A stretch of 64,000 nt of DNA from Bacteroides mediterraneensis. GTDB lineage: Bacteria; Bacteroidota; Bacteroidia; Bacteroidales; Bacteroidaceae. The stretch is from NCBI RefSeq assembly GCF_016900355.1, contig NZ_JACJKA010000006.1, positions 62,001 through 126,000 of the forward strand, read 5' to 3'. The notes below the pieces were generated by a model. That model made no database searches and was not told the origin of the DNA. It saw only the letters and a list, made by a program, of their open reading frames with translations. Below, piece after piece: positions 37,308 to 45,933 of this stretch (position 1 is the first letter of the stretch; every line of letters starts with the position of its first letter). The position numbers and the translations under genes were made by a program.

Positions 37308-38225
37308 TTATTGTGCCTCTTCGTTTTGTTGTGACAGTTTTTCCCGGTATTCTTTGGGAGAGATACCTAAGTTCCTTTTCACATATTTTCCAAAGAACGA
37401 CAACGTGGCGAAATTCAGTTCGTTGGCAATTTCCTTGATGCTTTTGTCAGGACATTTCAGCAGATATTCCACATCCTTCATGACGTAGCTGGTAATCAGG
37501 TCGGAGGCGGTTTCCCCGGATTTTTCCTTGCAGATGGACGACAGGTATTTGGGGGTAACAAACAGCCGGCTGGCATAGTAGCTCACGGCGCGTTCCTTGG
37601 GGTAGGACGAAATCAGCAGTTCGATGAAAGCATTGAACAAGTTGCTGGAGGAATTGAAGCTGGTGGGACGCAGCTGGATATATTTTTCCAATGCATCCTG
37701 AAACTCATAAATGAATGCTTGCAGGAGGGAGTTGATGAGTTCTCTCTGGTGGCGATGGGGAGCTCCGGTCAGTTTGGAATACAATAGGTTGTAGTATTGA
37801 TAAAAAAGCTGACTTTCTTCTTCATTGAGCGAAAGAATGGGATGCTGTTCCAGATACAACCGTGAACACCAGCTGCTGGTGGAAGATGACATGACAAAGA
37901 TACGTTTGGCATATTCAGAGGAAAGACAGAAACCATAGCAAATAAAATCTTTGTCTACGGTTTCGTGTTTGAGTAAAGTCTGCGGATGACATATCAGCAG
38001 GTCATTGGGACGTATATCATAAGATTGGTTATTGATGGACAGGGAGGCTGTCCCTTTTTGGCACAGGATGGCTAAAAAGAACCCAGCTCTTATCATTGAG
38101 GTTGATTTGTTTCCATTCTGTTCGCTTGTTTGGTTCATTCTGATAATTTCTTCGTCCTTGTAGGCAGCTACTTTCTCCATAATTTCGATGCTGGACATCC
38201 TGATAAGTTCGATTTCCTTTTCCAT
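37308..38225 (-). CDS. AraC-family transcriptional regulator
   Basis: This regulator has about 305 residues from the chosen start. The N-terminal cupin-like part has LSINNQSYDIRPNDLLICHPQT. The C-terminal pair of HTH motifs is YYASRLFVTPKYLSSICKE and IKEIANELNFATLSFFGKYVKRNLGISPKEYR. The frame is open to an ATG at 38273, but the ATG at 38225 is preceded by an unusual Shine-Dalgarno-like AAAGGAG, rare for this phylum, and is preferred. It is divergent from the HAE1-type efflux operon, which it probably controls. Confidence 0.88.
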   Translation of the reverse strand: MEKEIELIRMSSIEIMEKVAAYKDEEIIRMNQTSEQNGNKSTSMIRAGFFLAILCQKGTASLSINNQSYDIRPNDLLICHPQTLLKHETVDKDFICYGFCLSSEYAKRIFVMSSSTSSWCSRLYLEQHPILSLNEEESQLFYQYYNLLYSKLTGAPHRHQRELINSLLQAFIYEFQDALEKYIQLRPTSFNSSSNLFNAFIELLISSYPKERAVSYYASRLFVTPKYLSSICKEKSGETASDLITSYVMKDVEYLLKCPDKSIKEIANELNFATLSFFGKYVKRNLGISPKEYREKLSQQNEEAQ

Positions 38226-38278
38226 AACTCCTTTAGTTCTGATTCGGATGCAAATGAACAGAATGTTTTCCATTTATC

Positions 38279-38359
38279 GGTGTTCTATTTTTCTTTAGGA
38301 GTATTCTATTTGGTGTATTTCGCAGGAAGACGGAAAAATGGAACACTTCTAAGGTGTTC
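38279..38359. promoter_or_regulatory. Candidate operator between AraC gene and efflux operon
   Basis: GAACAC-N7-GTGTTC (38341-38359) is a dyad, and GGTGTTCTAT appears both here (38353) and at 38279; a related GTATTCTATTT lies at 38301. Repeated half-sites in the divergent gap fit binding by the AraC-family regulator. No consensus promoter box is clear for either gene. Confidence 0.45.
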
Positions 38360-38435
38360 TATCTATCCTATGTAGTGTGTAATGCCTTTTTCTTTGCGCT
38401 CACAAATCGTAGACATACTAAATAGGATAAGATTT

Positions 38436-39461
38436 ATGAAAGAATTGCATTGGATGGCCATAGGCTCATTGGTGGTCTTGATGTCAGGATGCGGAAGCAG
38501 AGAGCAGGCTTCGCAGCAGGTGGAACCTGTAAAGGTAAAAGTCATGACCGTAGCGTCATCAGTTCGGAATGAAACCGTCCGTTTTTCGGGTACGGTACAA
38601 GAGGAAAACGGGAGCGCGTTGAGTTTTCCGCTGATGGGAAGAGTGAAGTCGGTACAGGTGGATTTAGGAAGCCGGGTGCGGCAGGGACAGTTGCTGGCTA
38701 CCCTGGACGAAGCGTCCGTAGAAAGTACGTATCAGGCGGCAAAGGCGGCCTTGAAGCAGGCGGAAGATGCCTACCGGCGTATGAAGGAGCTGCATGAAAA
38801 AGGAAGTCTGGCCGACATGAAGTGGGTGGAAGTGCAGAGCAAGTTGCAGCAGGCCCAGTCCATGGAGGCAGTGGCCCGGAAGAACCTGACAGACTGTCGG
38901 CTGGTGGCTCCGTTTGCCGGGGTAATTGCCGAAAAGAACCTGGAAGTGGGGCAGAACGTAGTGCCCGGGGTACAGGTCATGAAGCTGGTGTCCGACGATC
39001 GTCTGAAAGTACGGATTGCCGTGCCGGAAACGGAAATCATGCACGTGACGAAAGGTCAGAAAGCAGTGATAGAGGCTCCGGTGCTGAACGGCAGACAGGC
39101 AGAAGGGGTGGTGATGGAGAAAGGCATCCAGGCCAATCCGCTGTCACGGTCGTACGAGGTGAACATCGGCATTCAGACGCCGCATACGGGCTTGCTTCCC
39201 GGTATGGTGACGGAGGTATGGCTGCAGGATGCCGACAAGAGTCAGACCTGCGTACTTCCTGCCAGCGTGATTCAGCTGGATGAAAGCAACCACTATTTCG
39301 TGTGGGTGAAGGGGGCAGACGGCAAAGCCTCCAAGCGCGTGGTGACGTGTGGTAAGTTCACGGCAAGCGGAGTAACGGTGGTGGCCGGATTGAGTGAAGG
39401 AGAGGAAGTGATTGTGGAAGGCCAACAGAAGGTGTGTGAAGGCACGCCGTTGGCTATATAA
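38436..39461 (+). CDS. RND efflux periplasmic adaptor lipoprotein
   Basis: This membrane-fusion protein has about 341 residues from MKELHWMAIG. The frame opens at 38382, but this ATG gives a proper lipoprotein signal with LMSGC at residue 19. The lipoyl halves are LGSRVRQGQLLATLDEASV and CRLVAPFAGVIAEKNLEVGQNV, bracketing a coiled coil (about 85-135). The beta-barrel and membrane-proximal domains follow. It is 14 bases before the pump gene. Confidence 0.9.
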   Translation: MKELHWMAIGSLVVLMSGCGSREQASQQVEPVKVKVMTVASSVRNETVRFSGTVQEENGSALSFPLMGRVKSVQVDLGSRVRQGQLLATLDEASVESTYQAAKAALKQAEDAYRRMKELHEKGSLADMKWVEVQSKLQQAQSMEAVARKNLTDCRLVAPFAGVIAEKNLEVGQNVVPGVQVMKLVSDDRLKVRIAVPETEIMHVTKGQKAVIEAPVLNGRQAEGVVMEKGIQANPLSRSYEVNIGIQTPHTGLLPGMVTEVWLQDADKSQTCVLPASVIQLDESNHYFVWVKGADGKASKRVVTCGKFTASGVTVVAGLSEGEEVIVEGQQKVCEGTPLAI

Positions 39462-39475
39462 ATTAGGTTAAGCAC

Positions 39476-42400
39476 ATGGAAAAGAAACGGAACATAGTAG
39501 AGTGGGCCATGCATTATCGCCAGATTGTGATACTGGTGACATGCTGCCTGGTGGCATTCGGTATATACAGTCTGCCGCAGATGCAGAAAAATGAGTTCCC
39601 GGATTTTACCATACGACAGGGAATGGTGATTGCCGTGGCTCCCGGGAACACGGTCAATGAGATGGTGGAACAGGTGACGAAGCCATTGGAAAACTATATC
39701 TTTACCTACAAGGAGGTGAAGAAGGAAAAGACTTTTTCGACCACCCGCGACGGAATTGTCTTTGTGCAGGTGGAACTGAACGACGACCTGAACAACAAGG
39801 ATGAGTTCTGGAGCAAGTTCAAGCACGGAGTGGCCGCGTTCAAGTCGGAGCTGCCGCCGAATGTGCTGGCCGTGCAGGTGATGGATGATTTCGGCGATAC
39901 CTCGGCGTTGCTGATTACCATGGAGAGCAAGGACAAGACCTATCGGGAATTGTCGGACTACATGGACGAACTGGAAAACCGCCTGCGCCGTATTCCCAGT
40001 GTAGGCCGTCTGAGTGTGAGCGGAGAAAGGCAGGAACAGATTTCCATTTACCTGGATCCCGAACGCCTGTCGCATTACGGGCTGAACGAACAGCTCATTG
40101 CCGGACAGTTGTTCGCCAAGGGCTTTGTGACCACCGGCGGACGCATACAGACTCCTGAGTATGTCTTGCCGGTACACGTGGAAAAGACGTTCAACACCCT
40201 CTACGACGTGCAGCAGCAGATTGTGTACAGCGACCCCTCAGGCAATGTGGTACGCCTGCAGGATGTGGCCCGCGTGGTGAAGGAATACCCTCATGCCGAC
40301 AGTTACATCAAAAACAACGGTACGAAATGCATCTTGCTGAGTGTGGAGATGAAAAAAGGCAAGAACATCGTGCAGATGGGCGATGATATTAACCAGGTGT
40401 TGGAAGAGTTCAAGAAAGAACTGCCTTCGGAAGTGAACATGTACCGCATCACGGACCAGGCGCAGGTGGTGGGCGACAGTGTCAATTCGTTCTTGCGTGA
40501 GCTGGTTATCGCCATTGTGGCCGTGGTGATTGTGGTGATGCTGCTGTTGCCGTTACGGGTGGCACTGGTAGCTGCTTCCACCATTCCGATTACCATCTTT
40601 ATTTCACTGGGGCTTTTTTATGCCTTTGGCATCGAACTGAACACCGTGACGCTGGCGGCCCTGATTGTGACTCTGGGAATGATTGTGGACAATTCCATCG
40701 TCATTATCGACAGCTACCTGGAGAAAATCGGAGAGGGGATGTCGCGCTGGCATGCATCCATTTACAGTGCCACGCATTTCTTCAAATCCATCTTCTCGGC
40801 TACGCTGGCCATCAGTATCACGTTCTTCCCCTTCCTGATTGTGATTCCGGGCATGATACACGACTTCCTGCTGAGCTTCCCTTGGTCTATTACGCTGATT
40901 CTGGGCATCTCCCTGTTGGTAGCCATGCTGCTGGTACCGTTCATGCAGTTTTGGTTCATCCGGAAGCCGGTGCCTTCGCACAAAAAGGGATTCTCGTTCA
41001 TGGAGTTTCTGCAGACCTATTACAATAAATTGTTGGATAAATGTTTTGCCCATCCTTATATCACCTTGATGGGAGGGGTGGCTTCCGTCGTGATAGGTAT
41101 CTTCTTGATGGGACAGTTGCCACAGAAACTGATGCCGGCGGCCGACCGTAACCAGTTTGCTGTGGAGATTTATCTGCCTACGGGAACGGCGGTGGAAAAG
41201 ACTGCCTGGGCGGCCGATACGATGGAACAAGTGTTCCGCAAGGACCCGAGAGTGGTCTCCGTCACTTCGTTTGTGGGTTGTTCTTCGCCCCGTTTCCATA
41301 CGGCATACGCCCCTCAGTTAGGAGGAACCAACTATGCCCAGCTGATTGTGAACACCAAGGGCAACAAGGAAACCGAGGAGCTGCTGGATGAGTATTCCCC
41401 GCGCTACACCGATGCCTTCCCCGATGTGCGGGTAAGGTTCAAGCAAATCAGTTTCAGTCGGGCAGTTTATCCGATTGAACTCCGCTTGAGTGGCGAGAAC
41501 CTGGATTCATTGAAAACCGTAGCCGGAAAATACCTGAGCCTGTTGCGCCAAATGCCGGAAATACGGCTGGCACAGACCAATTTCAGTGAGCCGCAGACTT
41601 CGGCCAAGGTGGTGCTGAAAGAAGATGAGGCTTCGCGCCTGGGCATCCAGAACGCCCAGCTGGAAACCACGCTGGCCATGCGCTACGGCGACGGGCTGAA
41701 GGTAGCCCACGTGTGGGAAGGCGATTATGACATTCCGGTAGCCCTGAAAAGCGAGAAAGCCGACTGTGCCGGTTTCTCCGACCTAGAAAACGAACTGATT
41801 CCGGTGTTGGGAGGTACGCAGGTGCCCTTGCGTCAGGTGGCAGAAGTGGTACCCTCTGTGAAAGACGGTCAGCTGGTCCGCCGGAACGGAGTCTATACGA
41901 TTACGGTGATGGCCGATGTGCGCCGGGATGTGAATGTGGCTTCCCTGACCAGCGTCATCAAGGAAAAACTGGCTTCTATCCCTTTGCCGGAGAAAGTGAC
42001 TCTGACTTACGGGGGAGATGACGAGCAGGACAACGAGAATCTTCCTCCCATCATGGGAGCGCTGGCCATTGCCGCCTTCATCATCTTCTTCATCCTGCTG
42101 GCCCATTTCCGGCGCATCAGCATTGCCCTGCTGATTTTTGCCAGCTTGACGCTCTGCCTTTTCGGAACAGCTGTGGGTGTGCTGATTCAGGGGGTAGACT
42201 TTGGTGTGACTTGTACACTGGGTATCATCAGCCTGATGGGTATCATTGTACGTAACGGCATTATCATGATTGACTATGCCGAAGAGTTGCGGGCTACGGA
42301 GAAACTCTGTGTGCGCGATGCCATCTACCATTCGGCTCGCCGGCGTATGCGGCCTATCTTCCTGACTTCGGCTGCGGCTTCCATGGGAGTCATCCCGATG

Positions 42401-42565
42401 ATATTGGGCAAGAGCGGACTTTGGATGCCGATGGGTACGGTGATTTGCTACGGTACGCTGATTACCATGCTTTTCCTGCTGACGGTGCTTCCGGTGGCTT
42501 ATCTGGTGATATTCAGGGGAAGTACTCGGAAACGTGCCCGGCTGGAGGCTTTGGAAAATGCCTGA
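39476..42565 (+). CDS. RND efflux pump permease (HAE1/AcrB-like)
   Basis: This is an inner-membrane proton-driven drug exporter of 1029 residues. The helix-4 segment LIVTLGMIVDNSIVIIDSYLEKI has one Asp-Asn pair rather than the HME signature, so it is not a metal pump of the neighbouring class. The late block GIISLMGIIVRNGIIMIDYAEELR is in the second membrane half. PQMQKNEFPDFTIRQGMVIAVAPG is the N-terminal block of a subgroup common in Bacteroidetes. The substrates are not deducible. Confidence 0.92.
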   Translation: MEKKRNIVEWAMHYRQIVILVTCCLVAFGIYSLPQMQKNEFPDFTIRQGMVIAVAPGNTVNEMVEQVTKPLENYIFTYKEVKKEKTFSTTRDGIVFVQVELNDDLNNKDEFWSKFKHGVAAFKSELPPNVLAVQVMDDFGDTSALLITMESKDKTYRELSDYMDELENRLRRIPSVGRLSVSGERQEQISIYLDPERLSHYGLNEQLIAGQLFAKGFVTTGGRIQTPEYVLPVHVEKTFNTLYDVQQQIVYSDPSGNVVRLQDVARVVKEYPHADSYIKNNGTKCILLSVEMKKGKNIVQMGDDINQVLEEFKKELPSEVNMYRITDQAQVVGDSVNSFLRELVIAIVAVVIVVMLLLPLRVALVAASTIPITIFISLGLFYAFGIELNTVTLAALIVTLGMIVDNSIVIIDSYLEKIGEGMSRWHASIYSATHFFKSIFSATLAISITFFPFLIVIPGMIHDFLLSFPWSITLILGISLLVAMLLVPFMQFWFIRKPVPSHKKGFSFMEFLQTYYNKLLDKCFAHPYITLMGGVASVVIGIFLMGQLPQKLMPAADRNQFAVEIYLPTGTAVEKTAWAADTMEQVFRKDPRVVSVTSFVGCSSPRFHTAYAPQLGGTNYAQLIVNTKGNKETEELLDEYSPRYTDAFPDVRVRFKQISFSRAVYPIELRLSGENLDSLKTVAGKYLSLLRQMPEIRLAQTNFSEPQTSAKVVLKEDEASRLGIQNAQLETTLAMRYGDGLKVAHVWEGDYDIPVALKSEKADCAGFSDLENELIPVLGGTQVPLRQVAEVVPSVKDGQLVRRNGVYTITVMADVRRDVNVASLTSVIKEKLASIPLPEKVTLTYGGDDEQDNENLPPIMGALAIAAFIIFFILLAHFRRISIALLIFASLTLCLFGTAVGVLIQGVDFGVTCTLGIISLMGIIVRNGIIMIDYAEELRATEKLCVRDAIYHSARRRMRPIFLTSAAASMGVIPMILGKSGLWMPMGTVICYGTLITMLFLLTVLPVAYLVIFRGSTRKRARLEALENA

Positions 42566-42601
42566 CGAGGCGATTAGGAATCAAGATAAAGAAGAATCAT
42601 T

Positions 42602-43891
42602 ATGAAAACGAATCGAAACAGAATCATAGCTTTTCTATTGATAGGTGGGGCGTGTATGAATCTGGCCTTTGGGCAGAAAGCCTACACCTTGGATGAATGT
42701 ATTCAGGCTGCCTTGACAAACAATGTGAAGATGAAGAATGCCCGTAATGAACTGGAAATGGCCCGACAGGACAAGAAGAAGGCGTTTACCAATTATTTCC
42801 CGAGTGTCATGGCGGCGGGTACCGGCTTTATGGCCGATAAAGGGCTGGTGCAGATGGATCTGGCTCCAGACATGCACATGTCGATGCTCAAAAACGGAAT
42901 TGCGGGAGGAGTGAGCGCCTCCCTGCCGCTCTTTACCGGTGGACAGATTGTCAACGGGAACCAGTTGGCCAAAGTGGGGGTAGAGGTGAAACGCCTGCAG
43001 CAGAACTTGTCCGACAACGAGGTGACGCTGACCACGGAACAGTATTTCTGGCGGGTGGTCACTCTGCAGGAGAAACTCAAGACTTTGGGCAAGGTGGAAA
43101 CGCAACTGGAGCGTATCTTGCGTGATGTGGAGGCCTCGGTGGAGGCAGGCGTGGTGACACGCAACGATTTGTTGCAGGTACAGCTTCGCCGGAACGAGAC
43201 CAAGAGTAGCCGTCTGCAGCTGGAGAACGCTTTGTCCATTTCGCGGAACATGCTGGCGCAATATACGGGTCTTGGCTCCGATTCCCTGGCGGTGGCCTTT
43301 TCTGTCGACGACCAGCTGCCTTCCCGTCCGGACAGTCTTTACTGCGACCCGGAGTCGGCTTTGGGAATGACCAGTGAATATGCGCTGTTGCAGCAGAATG
43401 TGAAGGCCAGCCGTCTGCAATACAAGATGGAGTTGGGCAAGAATCTGCCTACGGTGGCCATTGGCGGAGGGTATGTGTATCATAACTTCTTGTCGGAAGA
43501 CCAGCGCTTCTGGGTGGGGTTTGCCACGGTGACCGTTCCTCTGACCGGATGGTGGGGAGGCAGCCATGCCCTCAAGAAGGAGAAACTCCAGGTGAAGAAT
43601 ACAGAAAACCAGTTGGCCGACCAGGGAGAGCTGCTGGTTATCCGCATGAAAAATGCGTGGAACGGGGTGGATGAGGCCTACGAACAGATGAAGATTGCCC
43701 GTCTGTCCATTGAGCAGGCCACGGAGAACCTGCGTTTGAACACCGATTATTACAAGTCGGGCACCTGTACGATGAGTGATTTGCTCGATGCGCAGACCTT
43801 GTTTCAGCAAAGCTGTGACAAATACGTGGAAAGTTACGCGGATTATGAACTGAAAAAACGGGAATATCTGCAAGTCACGGGGCGCCGTTGA
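42602..43891 (+). CDS. TolC-family outer-membrane efflux channel
   Basis: This is the third gene of the rightward efflux operon (429 residues), 36 bases after the pump gene. The signal peptide ends near NLAFGQ. The two helical-hairpin repeats (TLDECIQAALTNNVKMKNARNELEMARQDKKKAF and the later DLLDAQTLFQQSCDKYVESYADYELKKREYL) are typical. A terminator follows. Confidence 0.92.
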   Translation: MKTNRNRIIAFLLIGGACMNLAFGQKAYTLDECIQAALTNNVKMKNARNELEMARQDKKKAFTNYFPSVMAAGTGFMADKGLVQMDLAPDMHMSMLKNGIAGGVSASLPLFTGGQIVNGNQLAKVGVEVKRLQQNLSDNEVTLTTEQYFWRVVTLQEKLKTLGKVETQLERILRDVEASVEAGVVTRNDLLQVQLRRNETKSSRLQLENALSISRNMLAQYTGLGSDSLAVAFSVDDQLPSRPDSLYCDPESALGMTSEYALLQQNVKASRLQYKMELGKNLPTVAIGGGYVYHNFLSEDQRFWVGFATVTVPLTGWWGGSHALKKEKLQVKNTENQLADQGELLVIRMKNAWNGVDEAYEQMKIARLSIEQATENLRLNTDYYKSGTCTMSDLLDAQTLFQQSCDKYVESYADYELKKREYLQVTGRR

Positions 43892-43909
43892 TTGTTTTTT
43901 CTTGGTGCG

Positions 43910-43945
43910 AAAGGCCGTCTGGAAGTACTTCTGGCGGCCTTTTCT
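43910..43945 (+). terminator. Terminator of the HAE1 efflux operon
   Basis: AAGGCCG (43911-43917) pairs with CGGCCTT (43935-43941), followed by TTTC. An inner GGAAGTACTTC dyad may add a second hairpin in the loop. Confidence 0.8.
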
Positions 43946-43965
43946 TATAAAATATTGCATATTAA

Positions 43966-43996
43966 TTGCATATTAATTTAAAATGGCTTACCTTTG
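43966..43996 (+). promoter_or_regulatory. Promoter of the candidate small RNA / lysO leader
   Basis: A TTG -33 box (43966-43968) lies 20 bp before TACCTTTG (43989-43996). No start codon follows for 440 bases. Transcription should begin near 44002. Confidence 0.7.
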
Positions 43997-44002
43997 CACC
44001 GT

Positions 44003-44108
44003 GATTCAGAACCTGAGGGAGCGGATGGGACTGCTTGCTTGCGAAGAGGTTCGCTACATAAAATAAAAAATCCCTTGGAGAAGAAAGACAGCCTTCGAGG
44101 TCTTTTTT
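44003..44108 (+). ncRNA. Candidate small RNA or attenuated leader upstream of lysO
   Basis: A well-formed promoter is followed by about 105 bases without a gene and then a terminator-like hairpin. The stretch has a strong hairpin GCGAA-GAGG-TTCGC (44041-44054), an A-rich single-strand stretch, and a GGGA/TCCC pairing (44027-44030 with 44071-44074) that would close the domain. It may be a free small RNA. It may also be the first part of the lysO 5' leader, ended conditionally, since no other promoter is seen before lysO. It matches no riboswitch consensus I know. The rest of the 551-base gap (43892-44442) holds two terminators, array C and a second structured stretch. Confidence 0.5.
44084..44108 (+). 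terminator. Terminator-like hairpin of the candidate small RNA
   Basis: AAAGAC (44084-44089) pairs with GTCTTT (44100-44105), followed by Ts. An overlapping pairing of CCTTGGAG (44073-44080) with CTTCGAGG (44093-44100) could compete with it, as in attenuators. Confidence 0.6.
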
Positions 44109-44110
44109 AT

Positions 44111-44194
44111 GTTTCCCATGAGGGAAACGTACGTTTTCCTATCGGGAAACTTATGTTTCTGGGAGCGGAAACGTACGTTTTCGGGCTGAGAAAC
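44111..44194. repeat. Palindrome array C (four units, exact 22-bp period)
   Basis: Four 18-bp units start at 44111, 44133, 44155 and 44177. The first is GTTTCCC-N4-GGGAAAC, with later changes often kept as G-T pairs. The spacers are gtac, ttat and gtac. The first and third spacers also centre the 12-bp palindrome AAACGTACGTTT, which shares its ends with the units of arrays A and B. The array starts three bases after the T-run of the candidate small RNA. Confidence 0.93.
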
Positions 44195-44442
44195 ATAGAA
44201 GGTGGGCAGAAGTTTTTCTTATATCATAGGGAGAGTTTGGAGAATAATAAAAGAGTAAAGTATGAAAGTGTACGGAGCACATAAGGTCATTCAGCGAAAA
44301 GCGGGTACGGCGATGTACCGGCTGTGCCTTTCACGTGCACATTGGTTCAGCGGATTCCTTCACGAAAGTTTGTAAGACAGGAAGTTGCGTCTTCCTGACG
44401 TATGGTAGAAATTGCTTATAAACTTTTAATTTCGGATTTGTT
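44195..44442 (+). other. Structured 5' leader of lysO
   Basis: This 248-base stretch has no gene and no TAnnTTTG box. Hairpins are visible at 44304-44319 (GGTAC/GTACC) and 44378-44397 (CAGGAAG-ttgcgt-CTTCCTG), plus possible pairing of GCACA with TGTGC around the first. The lysine riboswitch pattern is not recognisable. It is probably transcribed as part of the lysO message. Confidence 0.45.
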
Positions 44443-44721
44443 ATGTGGAGTATTCTATTGACTGTCCTGGCAGGGGTTCTGTTGGGATATGTCCTTCGTA
44501 CGTGTGATTTTTTGAAGAAAGTGAATCAAACCATTTCAATCACCATTTGCCTGATGCTGTTTGTGTTGGGACTTTCCGTGGGCTATAACCCGTTGATTGT
44601 GAAGAATCTGGGTTCGTTCGGCGGACAGGCCCTGCTGCTCAGTGTGGCCGGCATTACTGGAAGCGTGCTGTTAGCACGGCTGGTGTATCTGTGGTTTTTC
44701 AAGGAAGGAGGTGAGAAATGA
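44443..44721 (+). CDS. LysO-family protein, N-terminal half
   Basis: This 92-residue membrane protein has three hydrophobic helices. The sequence WSILLTVLAGVLLGYVLR and FVLGLSVGYNPLIVKNLGSFGGQALLL match the first part of the LysO/YbjE lysine exporter, which is one chain of about 300 residues in enterobacteria. Here the family is divided into two overlapping genes (stop and next ATG share ATGA, 44718-44721). The two products probably assemble into one exporter. Confidence 0.85.
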   Translation: MWSILLTVLAGVLLGYVLRTCDFLKKVNQTISITICLMLFVLGLSVGYNPLIVKNLGSFGGQALLLSVAGITGSVLLARLVYLWFFKEGGEK

Positions 44722-45350
44722 AAGGAAGTCTGTTGGTACTGTCCATGTTCTTCATGGGCTGTCTGTTGGGTTACGTGTGGAATGTGTCCGGTTGGGAAAT
44801 GGGAGATATGCACCAGTTGTCGCTGTATATCCTGTATGCCCTGATGTTTCAGGTAGGTGTCAGCATTGGGGGAGGAGAGGATTTCAAGGCGCTGATTCAC
44901 GGTTTCCGGTGGAAGATGCTGCTGATTCCCTTGGCTACGATTGGAGGAACTTTGTTGTTCTCTGCCTTGGTCAGTGTGTTACTGACCCGCTGGAGCGTGT
45001 TCGACTGCATGGCCATTGGTAGCGGACTGGGATATTACTCCCTGGCCTCCATTCTGATTGTGGAACTGAAAGCCCCGGTCATCGGGACACAGTTGGCCAC
45101 GGAACTGGCTACCATCGCCCTCTTGACGAATGTCATCCGCGAACTTGTGGCGCTGGTGGGAGCCCCGCTGATTTGCAAGTATTTCGGAAAACTGGCCCCT
45201 ATTTCGGTAGCTGGGGTGACCTCTGTCGATGTGGCCTTGCCCTCCATTATCCGGGTGTCCGGTAAAGACGTGGTGCCGATTGCCATTTTCCATGGCATCC
45301 TGGTAGATATGTCCGTTCCGTTTTTCATCTCTTTGTTCTGCAAGCTGTAA
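44718..45350 (+). CDS. lysO: LysO-family lysine exporter, C-terminal half
   Basis: This 210-residue inner-membrane protein carries the catalytic part of LysO, which exports lysine and thialysine in E. coli. Visible family stretches are YALMFQVGVSIGGGEDF, AIGSGLGYYSLASILI and VTSVDVALPSIIRVSGKDVVPIAIFHGILVDMSVPF. It overlaps the N-half gene by four bases, so translation is coupled. The gene ends before a convergent acetyltransferase gene, with no clear terminator in the 53-base gap. Confidence 0.9.
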   Translation: MKGSLLVLSMFFMGCLLGYVWNVSGWEMGDMHQLSLYILYALMFQVGVSIGGGEDFKALIHGFRWKMLLIPLATIGGTLLFSALVSVLLTRWSVFDCMAIGSGLGYYSLASILIVELKAPVIGTQLATELATIALLTNVIRELVALVGAPLICKYFGKLAPISVAGVTSVDVALPSIIRVSGKDVVPIAIFHGILVDMSVPFFISLFCKL

Positions 45351-45403
45351 GAACCTGATTCTTGCTTGCCGCCCAAAGAGATGAACAGAACGGGGCAGCT
45401 TGC

Positions 45404-45901
45404 TTAGATGTCCAGCCCCATGATGTAATCGTTCATGTAATATCCGTTGCCGATGGGGAAGTCACCTTCGCGCACCTTCTTCATGCCCATGTGCTCATAA
45501 AATCCCAGTGCCGGATTGTGGCGGTTCACGTTCAGTTCCATCCGGCAAGGTTCCGGGTGAAGTTCCTTGATGCCTTTGATGGCCTGCTCGAACAGTTGCC
45601 GTCCGAGTTTGTATTTCTGGAAGTAGGGGAGCACATAAATTTTCTGCAAGTGGAAGAGGTCGGGCCCTTCCTGCTGGATGGATACGTAGCCAGCCGGTTC
45701 GCACTCCTCGTAGGCGAGGTAGTAAATGTGGTGCTCCTTCTCCATCTGGTTCTTCAGGCTTTCGGCGGAATACATCCACTCCATCATGTAATCAATTTGT
45801 TCCGGAGTCAGAATCTTCTGGTAAGTGACCGGAAAGGTCTGCTTGGCCAGTGCCCGGATAATCTCAATGTCTTCGATTGTCGCTTTTCTGATATTAAACA
45901 T
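45404..45901 (-). CDS. GNAT-family N-acetyltransferase
   Basis: This is a cytoplasmic acetyl-CoA-dependent acetyltransferase of 165 residues. The N-terminus is IRKATIEDIEIIRALAKQTFP. The acetyl-CoA loop is the stretch YVLPYFQKYKLGRQLFEQAI, a Q/R-x-x-G-x-G/Q variant (QKYKLG). The C-terminal LNVNRHNPALGFYEHMGMKKV is typical. The layout resembles spermidine/diamine or ribosomal-protein acetyltransferases, but the substrate is unknown. It is monocistronic and convergent with lysO. Confidence 0.9.
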   Translation of the reverse strand: MFNIRKATIEDIEIIRALAKQTFPVTYQKILTPEQIDYMMEWMYSAESLKNQMEKEHHIYYLAYEECEPAGYVSIQQEGPDLFHLQKIYVLPYFQKYKLGRQLFEQAIKGIKELHPEPCRMELNVNRHNPALGFYEHMGMKKVREGDFPIGNGYYMNDYIMGLDI

Positions 45902-45933
45902 AGGCGTTTTGTTATAAATAAGTGTGTTTTCTA

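Noticed and set aside
44003-44108. preQ1-type riboswitch
   Set aside because: GAAGAGGTTCGCTAC followed by an A-rich stretch recalls class I preQ1 aptamers, but the stem and the pseudoknot partner do not fit, and lysO is not a queuosine gene.
44195-44442. Lysine riboswitch upstream of lysO
   Set aside because: The context is right, but the conserved AGAGGUGC start and the five-way junction pattern are not found by eye.
45351-45403. Shared terminator between lysO and the acetyltransferase gene
   Set aside because: No stem of more than four or five pairs with a T-run could be built in the 53-base gap.
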